DNA of 11,894 nt from the NCBI GenBank assembly GCA_937995555.1, contig CALKJX010000352.1, positions 1-11,894 on the forward strand, in the 5' to 3' direction. This stretch comes from an uncultured Elioraea sp. (GTDB taxonomy: Bacteria > Pseudomonadota > Alphaproteobacteria > Acetobacterales > Acetobacteraceae). The notes beneath the pieces were generated by a model that saw nothing but the letters and a program-made list of their open reading frames with translations, made no database searches and had not been told where the DNA came from. Shown here in pieces: positions 1 through 6,237 of the stretch (its first letter is position 1; each line of letters starts with the position of its first letter). Position numbers and translations under genes: made by a program.

Positions 1-505
1 GGTGATCCCGGCCGACTCGCTGGTGGGCGAGGAAGGGAAGGGGTTCCGCTACATCCTCGACGGCATGAACGCCGAGCGGCTGCTGATCGCCGCCGAGTGC
101 ATCGGCGATGCCAAGTGGTTCATCGCCAGGGCGAGCGCCTACGCGAAGGAGCGGCGCGTGTTCGGCCGGCCGATCGGGCAGAACCAGGGCATCCAGTTCC
201 CGATCGCGCGCGCCTATGCGCAGATGCGCGCGGCCGAGCTGATGGTGCGCGAGGGCTGCGAGAAGTTCGAGGCCGGACTGAACTGCGGCGCGGAGGCGAA
301 CATGGCGAAGATGCTGGCGGCCGAGGCGAGTTGGGCTGCGGCCGAGATGTGCGTGCAAACCCATGGCGGGTTCGGCTTCGCCGAGGAGTACGACGTGGAA
401 CGGAAGTTCCGCGAGACGCGGCTCTACCAGGTGGCGCCGATCAGCACGAACCTGGTGCTGTCCTACATCGCCGAGCACGTGCTCGGCTTGCCCCGAAGCT
501 ACTGA
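1..505 (+). CDS. Acyl-CoA dehydrogenase, C-terminal part (5' end outside window)
   Basis: The frame is open from the left edge, so this is the last ~168 codons of a gene whose FAD-binding N-terminal half lies outside the window. It covers the end of the middle beta domain (ADSLVGEEGKGF) and the C-terminal helical domain, with the family motifs RVFGRPIGQNQGIQFPIA and QTHGGFGFAEEYDVERKFRE. Such flavoenzymes introduce an alpha-beta double bond into an acyl-CoA thioester. The usual C-terminal catalytic Glu (YEGT in many members) reads YQVAP here. A Glu does occur in the MNAER segment (codon 74-76), where isovaleryl- and long-chain-type enzymes carry their base, so that Glu is the probable catalytic residue. 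The CoA-transferase downstream on the same strand suggests a shared pathway that activates and then oxidises an organic acid. The substrate cannot be read from the sequence. Confidence 0.93.
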   Translation, partial: VIPADSLVGEEGKGFRYILDGMNAERLLIAAECIGDAKWFIARASAYAKERRVFGRPIGQNQGIQFPIARAYAQMRAAELMVREGCEKFEAGLNCGAEANMAKMLAAEASWAAAEMCVQTHGGFGFAEEYDVERKFRETRLYQVAPISTNLVLSYIAEHVLGLPRSY

Positions 506-535
506 AGGAAAGGAGGCAAGGGGCCGCAAGGCCCC
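506..535 (-). terminator. Terminator-like hairpin module, inverted copy of the element at 1797-1828
   Basis: GGGGCC-GCAA-GGCCCC at 520-535 is a perfect 6-bp stem with a 4-base loop. Read on the minus strand it is followed by a pyrimidine-rich tail (TTGCCTCCTTTCCTT), as an intrinsic terminator would be, yet no minus-strand gene is visible to its right. The 16-base core is the exact reverse complement of the core at 1797-1812. It begins directly after the acyl-CoA dehydrogenase stop codon. On the plus strand it could still act as an mRNA 3'-end structure. Confidence 0.45.
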
Positions 536-551
536 CCGCGCCCCCTTGAGG

Positions 552-576
552 GCGTCGCTCCCGATGGTCGCGACGC
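552..576. repeat. Inverted repeat in the acyl-CoA dehydrogenase/CoA-transferase gap
   Basis: GCGTCGC (552-558) and GCGACGC (570-576) form a perfect 7-bp stem around an 11-base loop. It is the middle one of three inverted repeats in this 144-base gap. In sequence this GC-rich it may be chance. No function can be assigned. Confidence 0.4.
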
Positions 577-615
577 GGGCCCCGACCAACGGGAGGGGCT
601 CCAGGTGCAGGGGGC

Positions 616-644
616 TGCGGGGGGACCAGCGTGGTCCCCCCGCA
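616..644 (+). promoter_or_regulatory. 13-bp perfect inverted repeat immediately before the CoA-transferase start
   Basis: The arms at 616-628 and 632-644 (core GCGGGGGGACCA / TGGTCCCCCCGC, extended by a T-A pair) are perfectly complementary around the 3-base loop GCG. The stem ends 5 bases before the ATG at 650 and occupies the place where a ribosome binding site would be. No Shine-Dalgarno sequence is visible between it and the start. It has no U-run, so it is not a classical intrinsic terminator. It could be a translational control hairpin or a copy of a palindromic intergenic repeat. Confidence 0.6.
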
Positions 645-649
645 ACTGG

Positions 650-1771
650 ATGAACCCACTCGAAGGCCTGCTCGTCCTCACCCTGGAACAAGCCGTCGCG
701 GCACCGTTCCTGTCGTGCAAGCTCGCCGACGCCGGCGCGCGGGTGATCAAGCTCGAACGCCCCGAAGGCGACTTCGCCCGCGGCTACGACGACTACGCCA
801 AGGGCATGTCGAGCTACTTCGTCTGGCTCAACCGCGGCAAGGAATCGCTCGTCGCCGACATCAAGAACCCGGACGATGCGGCGCTGCTGCACCGCATCAT
901 CGCGCGCGCCGACGTCTTCATCCAGAACCTCGCCCCGGGCGCGGCGGCGCGCGCCGGGTTCGGCTCCGCCAGCCTGCGCGAGAAGAACCCGCGCCTGATC
1001 ACCGTGGACATCTCCGGCTACGGCGAGGAGGGCCCGTACGCGTCGATGAAGGCCTATGACCTGCTGGTGCAGGCGGAAAGCGGACTCTGCGCCGTCACCG
1101 GCCACCCTGCCGGCCCGGGCCGCGTGGGCGTCTCGGTCTGCGACATCGCCTGCGGCATGGCGGCCTATGCGGGCGTGCTCGAAGCGCTGATCCAGCGCGG
1201 CATCACCGGCAAGGGCGCGGGCCTTGCCGTCTCGCTGTTCGACGGCATGGCCGACTGGATGAACGTGCCGCTGCTGACCTATGAGGGCTCGGGCAAGGCG
1301 CCGGCGCGCGTCGGGCTCGCTCATCCCTCCATCTGCCCCTACGGCGCCTTCGCGCTCGCCGATGGGTCGCTGGTGCTGATCTCGATCCAGAACGAGCGTG
1401 AATGGGCGAATCTCTGCACCTACGTGCTGCTGGAGCCGGACCTGCCGAAACGTCCCGGCTTCGAGACAAACGTGATCCGCGTGAAGAACCGCGCCGAGGT
1501 GGACGGCCATATCGCCACGATCTTCGCCACGCTGTCGCGCGAGGAAGTGCGCGCGCGCCTGCACGAAGGGTCGATCGCCTACGGCTTCGTCAACGAGGTG
1601 GCGGATCTCGCGAAGCACCCGGCCCTCCGCCGGATCGAGGTCGCGACGCCGAACGGCATGGTGAGCTACGCCGCGCCGCCGGTTCGCTGGGCCGAGGGCA
1701 GGCGCGAGCCGGGACGCATCCCGGCGATCGGCGAGCATTCGGACCGGATCAGGGCCGAGTTCGCGTCCTGA
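650..1771 (+). CDS. Family III CoA-transferase (CaiB/BaiF)
   Basis: This 373-residue protein has the length and fold signatures of formyl-CoA transferase/CaiB/BaiF enzymes, which move CoA between carboxylic acids in the cytosol. The N-terminus PLEGLLVLTLEQAVAAPF is the typical opening, with LADAGARVIKLERPEGD next and VWLNRGKESLVADIK following. The catalytic Asp is D137 in AYDLLVQAESGL, which forms the acyl anhydride intermediate in characterised members. The segments FDGMADWMNVPLL and LISIQNEREW resemble the subgroup that includes mesaconyl-CoA transferases, but the substrate is only a guess. ATG 650 was chosen because family homology starts there. An upstream in-frame GTG at 605 would translate the 616-644 hairpin into Gly/Pro-rich residues unlike the family. 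It lies 144 bases after the acyl-CoA dehydrogenase and is followed by a terminator. Confidence 0.93.
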   Translation: MNPLEGLLVLTLEQAVAAPFLSCKLADAGARVIKLERPEGDFARGYDDYAKGMSSYFVWLNRGKESLVADIKNPDDAALLHRIIARADVFIQNLAPGAAARAGFGSASLREKNPRLITVDISGYGEEGPYASMKAYDLLVQAESGLCAVTGHPAGPGRVGVSVCDIACGMAAYAGVLEALIQRGITGKGAGLAVSLFDGMADWMNVPLLTYEGSGKAPARVGLAHPSICPYGAFALADGSLVLISIQNEREWANLCTYVLLEPDLPKRPGFETNVIRVKNRAEVDGHIATIFATLSREEVRARLHEGSIAYGFVNEVADLAKHPALRRIEVATPNGMVSYAAPPVRWAEGRREPGRIPAIGEHSDRIRAEFAS

Positions 1772-1790
1772 CGTTGTTCCCGGGGGATGC

Positions 1791-1828
1791 GCGAAGGGGG
1801 CCTTGCGGCCCCCTTCGCCTCTTTCTTG
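1791..1828 (+). terminator. Intrinsic terminator after the CoA-transferase
   Basis: GCGAAGGGGGCC (1791-1802) and GGCCCCCTTCGC (1807-1818) form a perfect 12-bp stem with the loop TTGC, followed by the T-rich tail CTCTTTCTTG. It begins 19 bases after the transferase stop codon and lies between two convergent genes. The T-run sits only on the plus-strand side, so it should mainly stop transcription of the transferase. Confidence 0.85.
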
Positions 1829-1844
1829 CCCTGGCGGTTGCCGG

Positions 1845-2528
1845 TCAGGCGGCCTTCATCTCGGCGAGGAAGTGCTCGACTTGGGTGCGCAGGGCCTCGG
1901 CGCAGCGGCTGAGTTCCGCGGCGGCACCCTGCACCTGTGCGGCGGCCGCGCCGGAGCCCGAGGCCGCCTCCTGCACCGAGCCGATATTGGCCGACACCGC
2001 CCCCGTTCCGGCGGCCGCCTGCTGCGCGTTGCGCGCGATCTCCGCGGTCGCGGCGCCCTGCTGCTCCACCGCCGCCGCGATCGAGGCGGCGATCGCGCGC
2101 GCGCCGATCAGCCAGACCAGCAGGCCGGAAACGATCAGCGAGGCCGCGACGACGACAACGACCAGACGCTTCTGCGCCGCCGCGTCCTGCCGCTCAGCCG
2201 CGGCCAGGGTGCGCGCGACCCCCGCGAGGTAGCGCTCGGCCGCCGGGGCAAGCTGGGCCAGCACCGCCTGCCGCCGCGGCCCCGCGTGCTGCCGGATCGC
2301 CTCCAGGCTCTCGCGGTAGCGGGCCTGGAAGGCACCGATCTCCGATCGGATGCGGCCGATGTCGGCGGAGCGGTCGGTCGCGGCCCGGAACTCCAGGCGC
2401 CGGACATGCGCGAACACGGCGTTCATGCGGGCAGCGTGCATCGCCGCGTCGCCCGTTTGTTTCACCTGGGCGAGGTCATCGACCGGAGCGTTGATGCCGC
2501 GCAGGCCCATGCCGCCGAGCGCCAGCAT
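1845..2528 (-). pseudogene. Truncated methyl-accepting chemotaxis protein (no HAMP, no signalling tip)
   Basis: The open frame encodes 227 residues from ATG 2528, which has GAGG 7 bases upstream. Residues 1-11 (MLALGGMGLRG) look like only the end of a first membrane helix, and similar sequence continues in frame upstream without a start codon. Residues 12-120 are a helical ligand-domain-like segment. Residues 122-141 form a strong membrane helix (VVVVVAASLIVSGLLVWLIG). Directly after it, residues 146-227 match the C-terminal returning helix of chemoreceptors (AAVEQQGAATAEIARN, then SANIGSVQEAA). The HAMP domain, the first cytoplasmic helix and the conserved hairpin tip that binds CheA/CheW are absent, so normal signalling is not expected. 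The joint falls in a GCGCGCGC tract near 2096-2105. I call it a deletion derivative of a receptor gene. A functional minimal membrane protein is possible because the frame is intact. It lies 40 bases after the GGDEF/EAL gene. Confidence 0.7.
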
Positions 2529-2568
2529 GGCGAGGCCTCGACCGATCCGGCCTGGCCGGAACGCCGGC

Positions 2569-5175
2569 TCAGGGAGAGACGAGACGCAGGCGCCCGGGTC
2601 GCCGCCGGACTGCCGGCACGGGCGCGGTCGCTGCGCGGCGGAGGAACGCGATCGCCTCGTCCACCGGCAGCGGCGGCGCGAGCAGGTAGCCCTGGATCGC
2701 GTCGCAGCCCTCCGCCCGCAAGGCCGCCCACTGCTCCTCGGTCTCGACCCCTTCGGCCAGAGTCTCGAGCCCGAGATCGCGCCCGAGGCGGATGATGGCG
2801 CGGGCGATCGGACCGAGGCGGACGCCGCTAGCGCCGCGCACGAAGGACCGGTCGATCTTGAGGCGCTGCACCGGGAAGCGCGGCAGGTGCGCCAGCGACG
2901 CATAGCCCGTGCCGAAATCGTCGAGCGCGAGCCGGAACCCGGCGGCGCGCAGCCGTTTCAGAACGGTTTCGATACGCTCGCCCGCACGGTCGAGCAGCAC
3001 GGTCTCGGTCACCTCGAACTCGATCTCGCTGGGGGACAGGTCATGCGAGACCAGCAGGCCGAAGGTCTCCTCCAGAAAGGCGCCGGCGAGCAGTTGGGCT
3101 GTCGAGACGTTGATCGCGACCACGCCCGGCGCCAGGCCGGCATCATGCATCCGCCGCTGTGCGGCGAAGGCGGCGCGCATCACCGCCCGGCCGAGCGGGA
3201 TGGCGAGGCCCATCTCATCGGCGAGCGGGACGAACTCGACGGGGGAGATCGGCGTGCCGCGATCGGACCAGCGCGCGAGCACCTCGAAGCCGAGGTGCCG
3301 GCCGTCGGCGGCGGCGGCCTGCGGCTGCAGGCAGATGGCGATCCGTTCCTCGGCCAGGGCGCAGCGCAACCGTTCGCCGAGCGCGGCGCGGCGACCCAGG
3401 TCGGCGCCGAGCTTCGGCTCGAAGAGGACCGTACCGTCGGTTCCGCCGCGCTTCGCCTCCCTGAGGGCGAGATCGGCGGCGCGCAGCAGCGCCGCGACAT
3501 CCCCGGCATCCTGCGGCCAAAGCGCCGCGCCGATGCGGATTCCGGGCCGCAGGCTGAGACCGCGCAGATCCATCCGGGTCGCGACCGCGCTGCGGACCCG
3601 GGCGATCGCCTTCAACAGATCGCGCCGGCCGCCGAGGCCGGGCAGCAGAACGGCGAACTCGTCGCCGCCGAGCCGCGCCGCGAACTCCTGCCCGCCGAGG
3701 CACGCCGGGAGCCGGACCGCGATCTCGCCCAGCAGCGCGTCCCCGACCATGTGGCCGTGGGTGTCGTTGACGGCCTTGAACTGGTCCAGATCGATGAGCA
3801 GGAGGCCGACGCAACGGCCGTTCGCCTCGGCGATCGCCTGCTCCAGCCGCGCCAGCAGGCAGCGGCGATTGGGCAGGCCGGTCAGCGGATCGGTCTCGGC
3901 GCGCCGCTGCGCCTCCGCCTCCGCCTGCTTGAGGCGCGTGATGTCGGTGCGCAGGCACACCAGCATGCCCGAGGGTGAGCGGCGCTCAAGCGCCTGCAGC
4001 CAGCGCCCGTCGGGCAGCGGGATCTCGCGGGCGGGGCCGGCCGCGCGCAGCCGCGCCGCGAGATCCGCCGTCCAGCGCGCGACCGTCTCCTCGGGCGCGT
4101 CGGCGGCGATCTCGGCGGCGTACTGCCCGGCGGCGACCCCCTTGCGCAGGACGGCCTCGATCGTGTCGCCCTGGCGGAGCTCCGGCGCGAGGCGGGGAAA
4201 GAGGTCGTGGTAGGCGCGGTTCATCAGGCGCAGCCGCTCGTCCGGCCCGTACACGATCACCCCCGAGGGCAGGGTGTCGAGCATCTCGCCGATCGCCCGC
4301 TCGGCCGCCTCGCGCCGGGCGATCTCGGCCCGCATCCCCTCCTCGGCGCGGCGGCGCGCGGTGATGTCGGTCTCGATCGCGACGAAGCCGGTCAGGCGGC
4401 CCGCGGCGTCGGTGAGCGGCGTCGTCTCGATGCCGATCCAGTACGGCTCGCCCGTGCGCGTGTGGTTGACGATCTCGACGGCGAAGCCCCTGCCGGCGCG
4501 GATCGCCGCACGCATTTCGGCGACGGTCGCGGGATCGGTATCGGGACCCTGCAGCACCGAGCCCGGGGTGCGGCCGGCGAGATCGGCGAGGCAGTAGCCG
4601 GTCAGGCGTTCGAAGGCGGGATTGACCCAGACCGTCAGTCCGGCCGCGTCGGTGATGATGGCGGCGTTGGTCATCTGCCGCACCACATGCGCAAGGCGCG
4701 CGTGCTCCAGCACGGCCGCCTCGGCCTCGGTCACGTCCTCGAAGGTGCCGACCAGCCGCACGACGCGACCGCGCTGCCGCACCGCCATGCCCCGCGCCCG
4801 CACGATCAACCGCCGTCCCCGGGCCGTGATGAACGGCAGGCGCAGGTCCCACGGCGAGCCATCGGCGATGGCCTGTTCGATCGCGTGGCGGAGCGTTGCC
4901 CGCGCCTCCTCGGCGTAGAAGGCGATGGCGGTCTCCAGGGTCGGCACGAAGGCGTCGTCCACCTCGTGGATTGCGCGCGTGCGCGGGCACCACGCCACCG
5001 TCCGGGTCTGCAGATCGACGCGCCACGAGCCGAGCCCGCTGCAGGCGAGCATCTCGCGCAGATCCTGACGGCTTGGGCCCCAGGCACGTCCACCGACCGC
5101 GTGCCGTTCGGCCCCTTCCGGGCCGTCGCACGGCCGGCCGGGGGGCCGCGAGGGGATGCGGTTCGGTTCAGCCAT
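2569..5175 (-). CDS. PAS-PAS-PAS-GGDEF-EAL cyclic-di-GMP signalling protein
   Basis: The 868-residue protein has no obvious membrane segment. PAS-like domains lie at about 45-150, 165-273 and 295-413, GGDEF at about 425-585 and EAL at about 600-845. The diguanylate cyclase site is intact (DPLTGLPNRR, then RLGGDEF at 501-507). The RxxD inhibitory site expected just upstream is missing (LGGQ). The phosphodiesterase half keeps its key residues: E631 in EVLARW, the Asn of INVS, the Glu of EVTE, LDDFGTGY, LKIDRSF, AEGVE and QGY. Either activity is therefore possible, with direction set by the sensors. The second PAS is LOV-like (GRTPGSVLQGPDTDP) but has no reactive Cys. Start 5175 gives a sensible N-terminus, though no Shine-Dalgarno sequence is visible and the first ~35 residues are low-complexity. 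It lies between a Nudix gene upstream and a chemoreceptor remnant downstream, all on the minus strand. Confidence 0.95.
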   Translation of the reverse strand: MAEPNRIPSRPPGRPCDGPEGAERHAVGGRAWGPSRQDLREMLACSGLGSWRVDLQTRTVAWCPRTRAIHEVDDAFVPTLETAIAFYAEEARATLRHAIEQAIADGSPWDLRLPFITARGRRLIVRARGMAVRQRGRVVRLVGTFEDVTEAEAAVLEHARLAHVVRQMTNAAIITDAAGLTVWVNPAFERLTGYCLADLAGRTPGSVLQGPDTDPATVAEMRAAIRAGRGFAVEIVNHTRTGEPYWIGIETTPLTDAAGRLTGFVAIETDITARRRAEEGMRAEIARREAAERAIGEMLDTLPSGVIVYGPDERLRLMNRAYHDLFPRLAPELRQGDTIEAVLRKGVAAGQYAAEIAADAPEETVARWTADLAARLRAAGPAREIPLPDGRWLQALERRSPSGMLVCLRTDITRLKQAEAEAQRRAETDPLTGLPNRRCLLARLEQAIAEANGRCVGLLLIDLDQFKAVNDTHGHMVGDALLGEIAVRLPACLGGQEFAARLGGDEFAVLLPGLGGRRDLLKAIARVRSAVATRMDLRGLSLRPGIRIGAALWPQDAGDVAALLRAADLALREAKRGGTDGTVLFEPKLGADLGRRAALGERLRCALAEERIAICLQPQAAAADGRHLGFEVLARWSDRGTPISPVEFVPLADEMGLAIPLGRAVMRAAFAAQRRMHDAGLAPGVVAINVSTAQLLAGAFLEETFGLLVSHDLSPSEIEFEVTETVLLDRAGERIETVLKRLRAAGFRLALDDFGTGYASLAHLPRFPVQRLKIDRSFVRGASGVRLGPIARAIIRLGRDLGLETLAEGVETEEQWAALRAEGCDAIQGYLLAPPLPVDEAIAFLRRAATAPVPAVRRRPGRLRLVSP

Positions 5176-5216
5176 GTGAACAGCATCGGGCGGACCCGTT
5201 ACGCCACCGTTAAGCG

Positions 5217-5242
5217 GGCCGGCTCGGCGAGAGCGGCCGGCC
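5217..5242 (-). terminator. Weak candidate hairpin after the Nudix gene
   Basis: GGCCGGC (5217-5223) and GCCGGCC (5236-5242) form a 7-bp stem with a 12-base loop, 8 bases beyond the Nudix stop on the minus strand. There is no real T-run after it, only the mixed sequence CGCTTAACGG. It may stop or slow transcription into the GGDEF/EAL gene, or be chance in GC-rich sequence. Confidence 0.3.
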
Positions 5243-5249
5243 GCGGCGA

Positions 5250-6125
5250 TCAGCCCCCCTGATCCAGCGCCGCGCGCAGCCGCGTCGCCCCCTCGCCGGC
5301 CGGGATCAGGCCCTCGCGCAGGAACAGGTCGATCAGCACCAGATTGACGTTGAACTTGAACGCGTCCGTGTCGCGTACCGCGGCGAACACCCGGGCGATC
5401 GGCCAGAGCTCGAACCGCTCGACCTCGTCATCGCCCGGGCGCGGCACGAAATCCTCCGGCAGGTCGAGATCGAACACGTGCAGCGTATCGCGGCGGATTC
5501 CCCGCGCCTGGCGCGGTTGGTTCCAGGCCATGACGTAGCCGATTCGCCCGACCGGCCGTGCGGCGGCGGCGCGTTCGGGCGGGATGCCCGCCTCCTCGGC
5601 GGCCTCCTTCACCAGGGTCTCCACCGGGGTCAGTCCGGCCGGGATGCCGCCGGCGACGACATTGTCGAGCTTGCCCGGCGCGATCGACTTGTCGCGCGCG
5701 CGCACGCCGATCCAGAGATGCAGCCCGTCGGCGCGGCGGACCAGCCCGTTCACGTGCACCCCTTCCGCGCGGACGCCGAAGGCCGGTACGGCGGCGCGAT
5801 CGAGCGTGGCGAGGCTGAGCCCGCCCGGTTCGGCGCGGATGTCGTAGCGTTCGGACCGGAGCCGGGGGATCAGCCCGGCCGTGACCAGCCCTTCGCACAC
5901 CCGTGCCAGCGCTTCCGACCGCGCGCCCGGGCTGCGCAGGCGCTTGGCCATGGCCACCCCGTCCGCATCGAAATGAAACACCGCCGGCCAGTAGGTGAGG
6001 GCGCGCACCAGGTCGGGCGCGAGCCAGCCGACCGGCCGCCCCTCGATCCGGAACGGCTCGAATCCGGCGGGCGAGGGTATGTCGTTGCAGGCGGCGACGT
6101 GGCGGAAGAACGGGGCGAGGTCCAT
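5250..6125 (-). CDS. Nudix hydrolase with N-terminal DUF4743-type domain
   Basis: The 291-residue protein has an N-terminal domain of about 120 residues (FRHVAACNDIP, FRIEGRPVGWL, FHFDADGVAMAKRL) seen in the thiamine-pyrophosphokinase-related Nudix group of fungi, plants and proteobacteria. A Nudix fold follows. The Nudix box spans about 159-181 and keeps the metal-binding glutamates (KEAAEEAG: E174, E177, E178). Lys replaces the usual Arg, and the first box Glu is Leu. Nudix enzymes hydrolyse nucleoside-diphosphate-linked compounds; for this subgroup thiamine diphosphate derivatives have been proposed, but the substrate here is unknown. Start 6125 was chosen because MDLAPFFRHV begins the family homology; an in-frame upstream start at 6206 would add 27 residues of no clear character. 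No good Shine-Dalgarno sequence is seen. The gene is divergent from the ABC exporter. Confidence 0.9.
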   Translation of the reverse strand: MDLAPFFRHVAACNDIPSPAGFEPFRIEGRPVGWLAPDLVRALTYWPAVFHFDADGVAMAKRLRSPGARSEALARVCEGLVTAGLIPRLRSERYDIRAEPGGLSLATLDRAAVPAFGVRAEGVHVNGLVRRADGLHLWIGVRARDKSIAPGKLDNVVAGGIPAGLTPVETLVKEAAEEAGIPPERAAAARPVGRIGYVMAWNQPRQARGIRRDTLHVFDLDLPEDFVPRPGDDEVERFELWPIARVFAAVRDTDAFKFNVNLVLIDLFLREGLIPAGEGATRLRAALDQGG

Positions 6126-6172
6126 GGCGGGCGGGTAGCACGGGGCGTGTGGGACGGCGATGGCAGGGATGC

Positions 6173-6198
6173 CGGCCCGGGGGCTTTCATCCGGGCCG
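6173..6198. promoter_or_regulatory. Inverted repeat in the divergent Nudix/ABC exporter promoter region
   Basis: CGGCCCGG (6173-6180) and CCGGGCCG (6191-6198) form an 8-bp perfect repeat around a 10-base spacer. It lies in the 112-base gap between two divergent starts, where an operator could affect both genes. No clear sigma-70 promoter boxes could be identified in this gap, so the role is uncertain. Confidence 0.35.
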
Positions 6199-6237
6199 TC
6201 CGTCACGACATGCTGAGGCTAACGGAGCGCCAGTCAC

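Noticed and set aside
605..649. Upstream GTG start for the CoA-transferase
   Set aside because: It would add 15 residues encoded mostly by the hairpin, with no family homology. ATG 650 begins exactly at the conserved PLEGL segment.
2350..3978. Long plus-strand open frame opposite the GGDEF/EAL gene (542 codons)
   Set aside because: It is Arg/Pro/Ala-rich and shows no domain. The minus strand here encodes clear PAS, GGDEF and EAL motifs. Long antisense frames are expected at this GC content.
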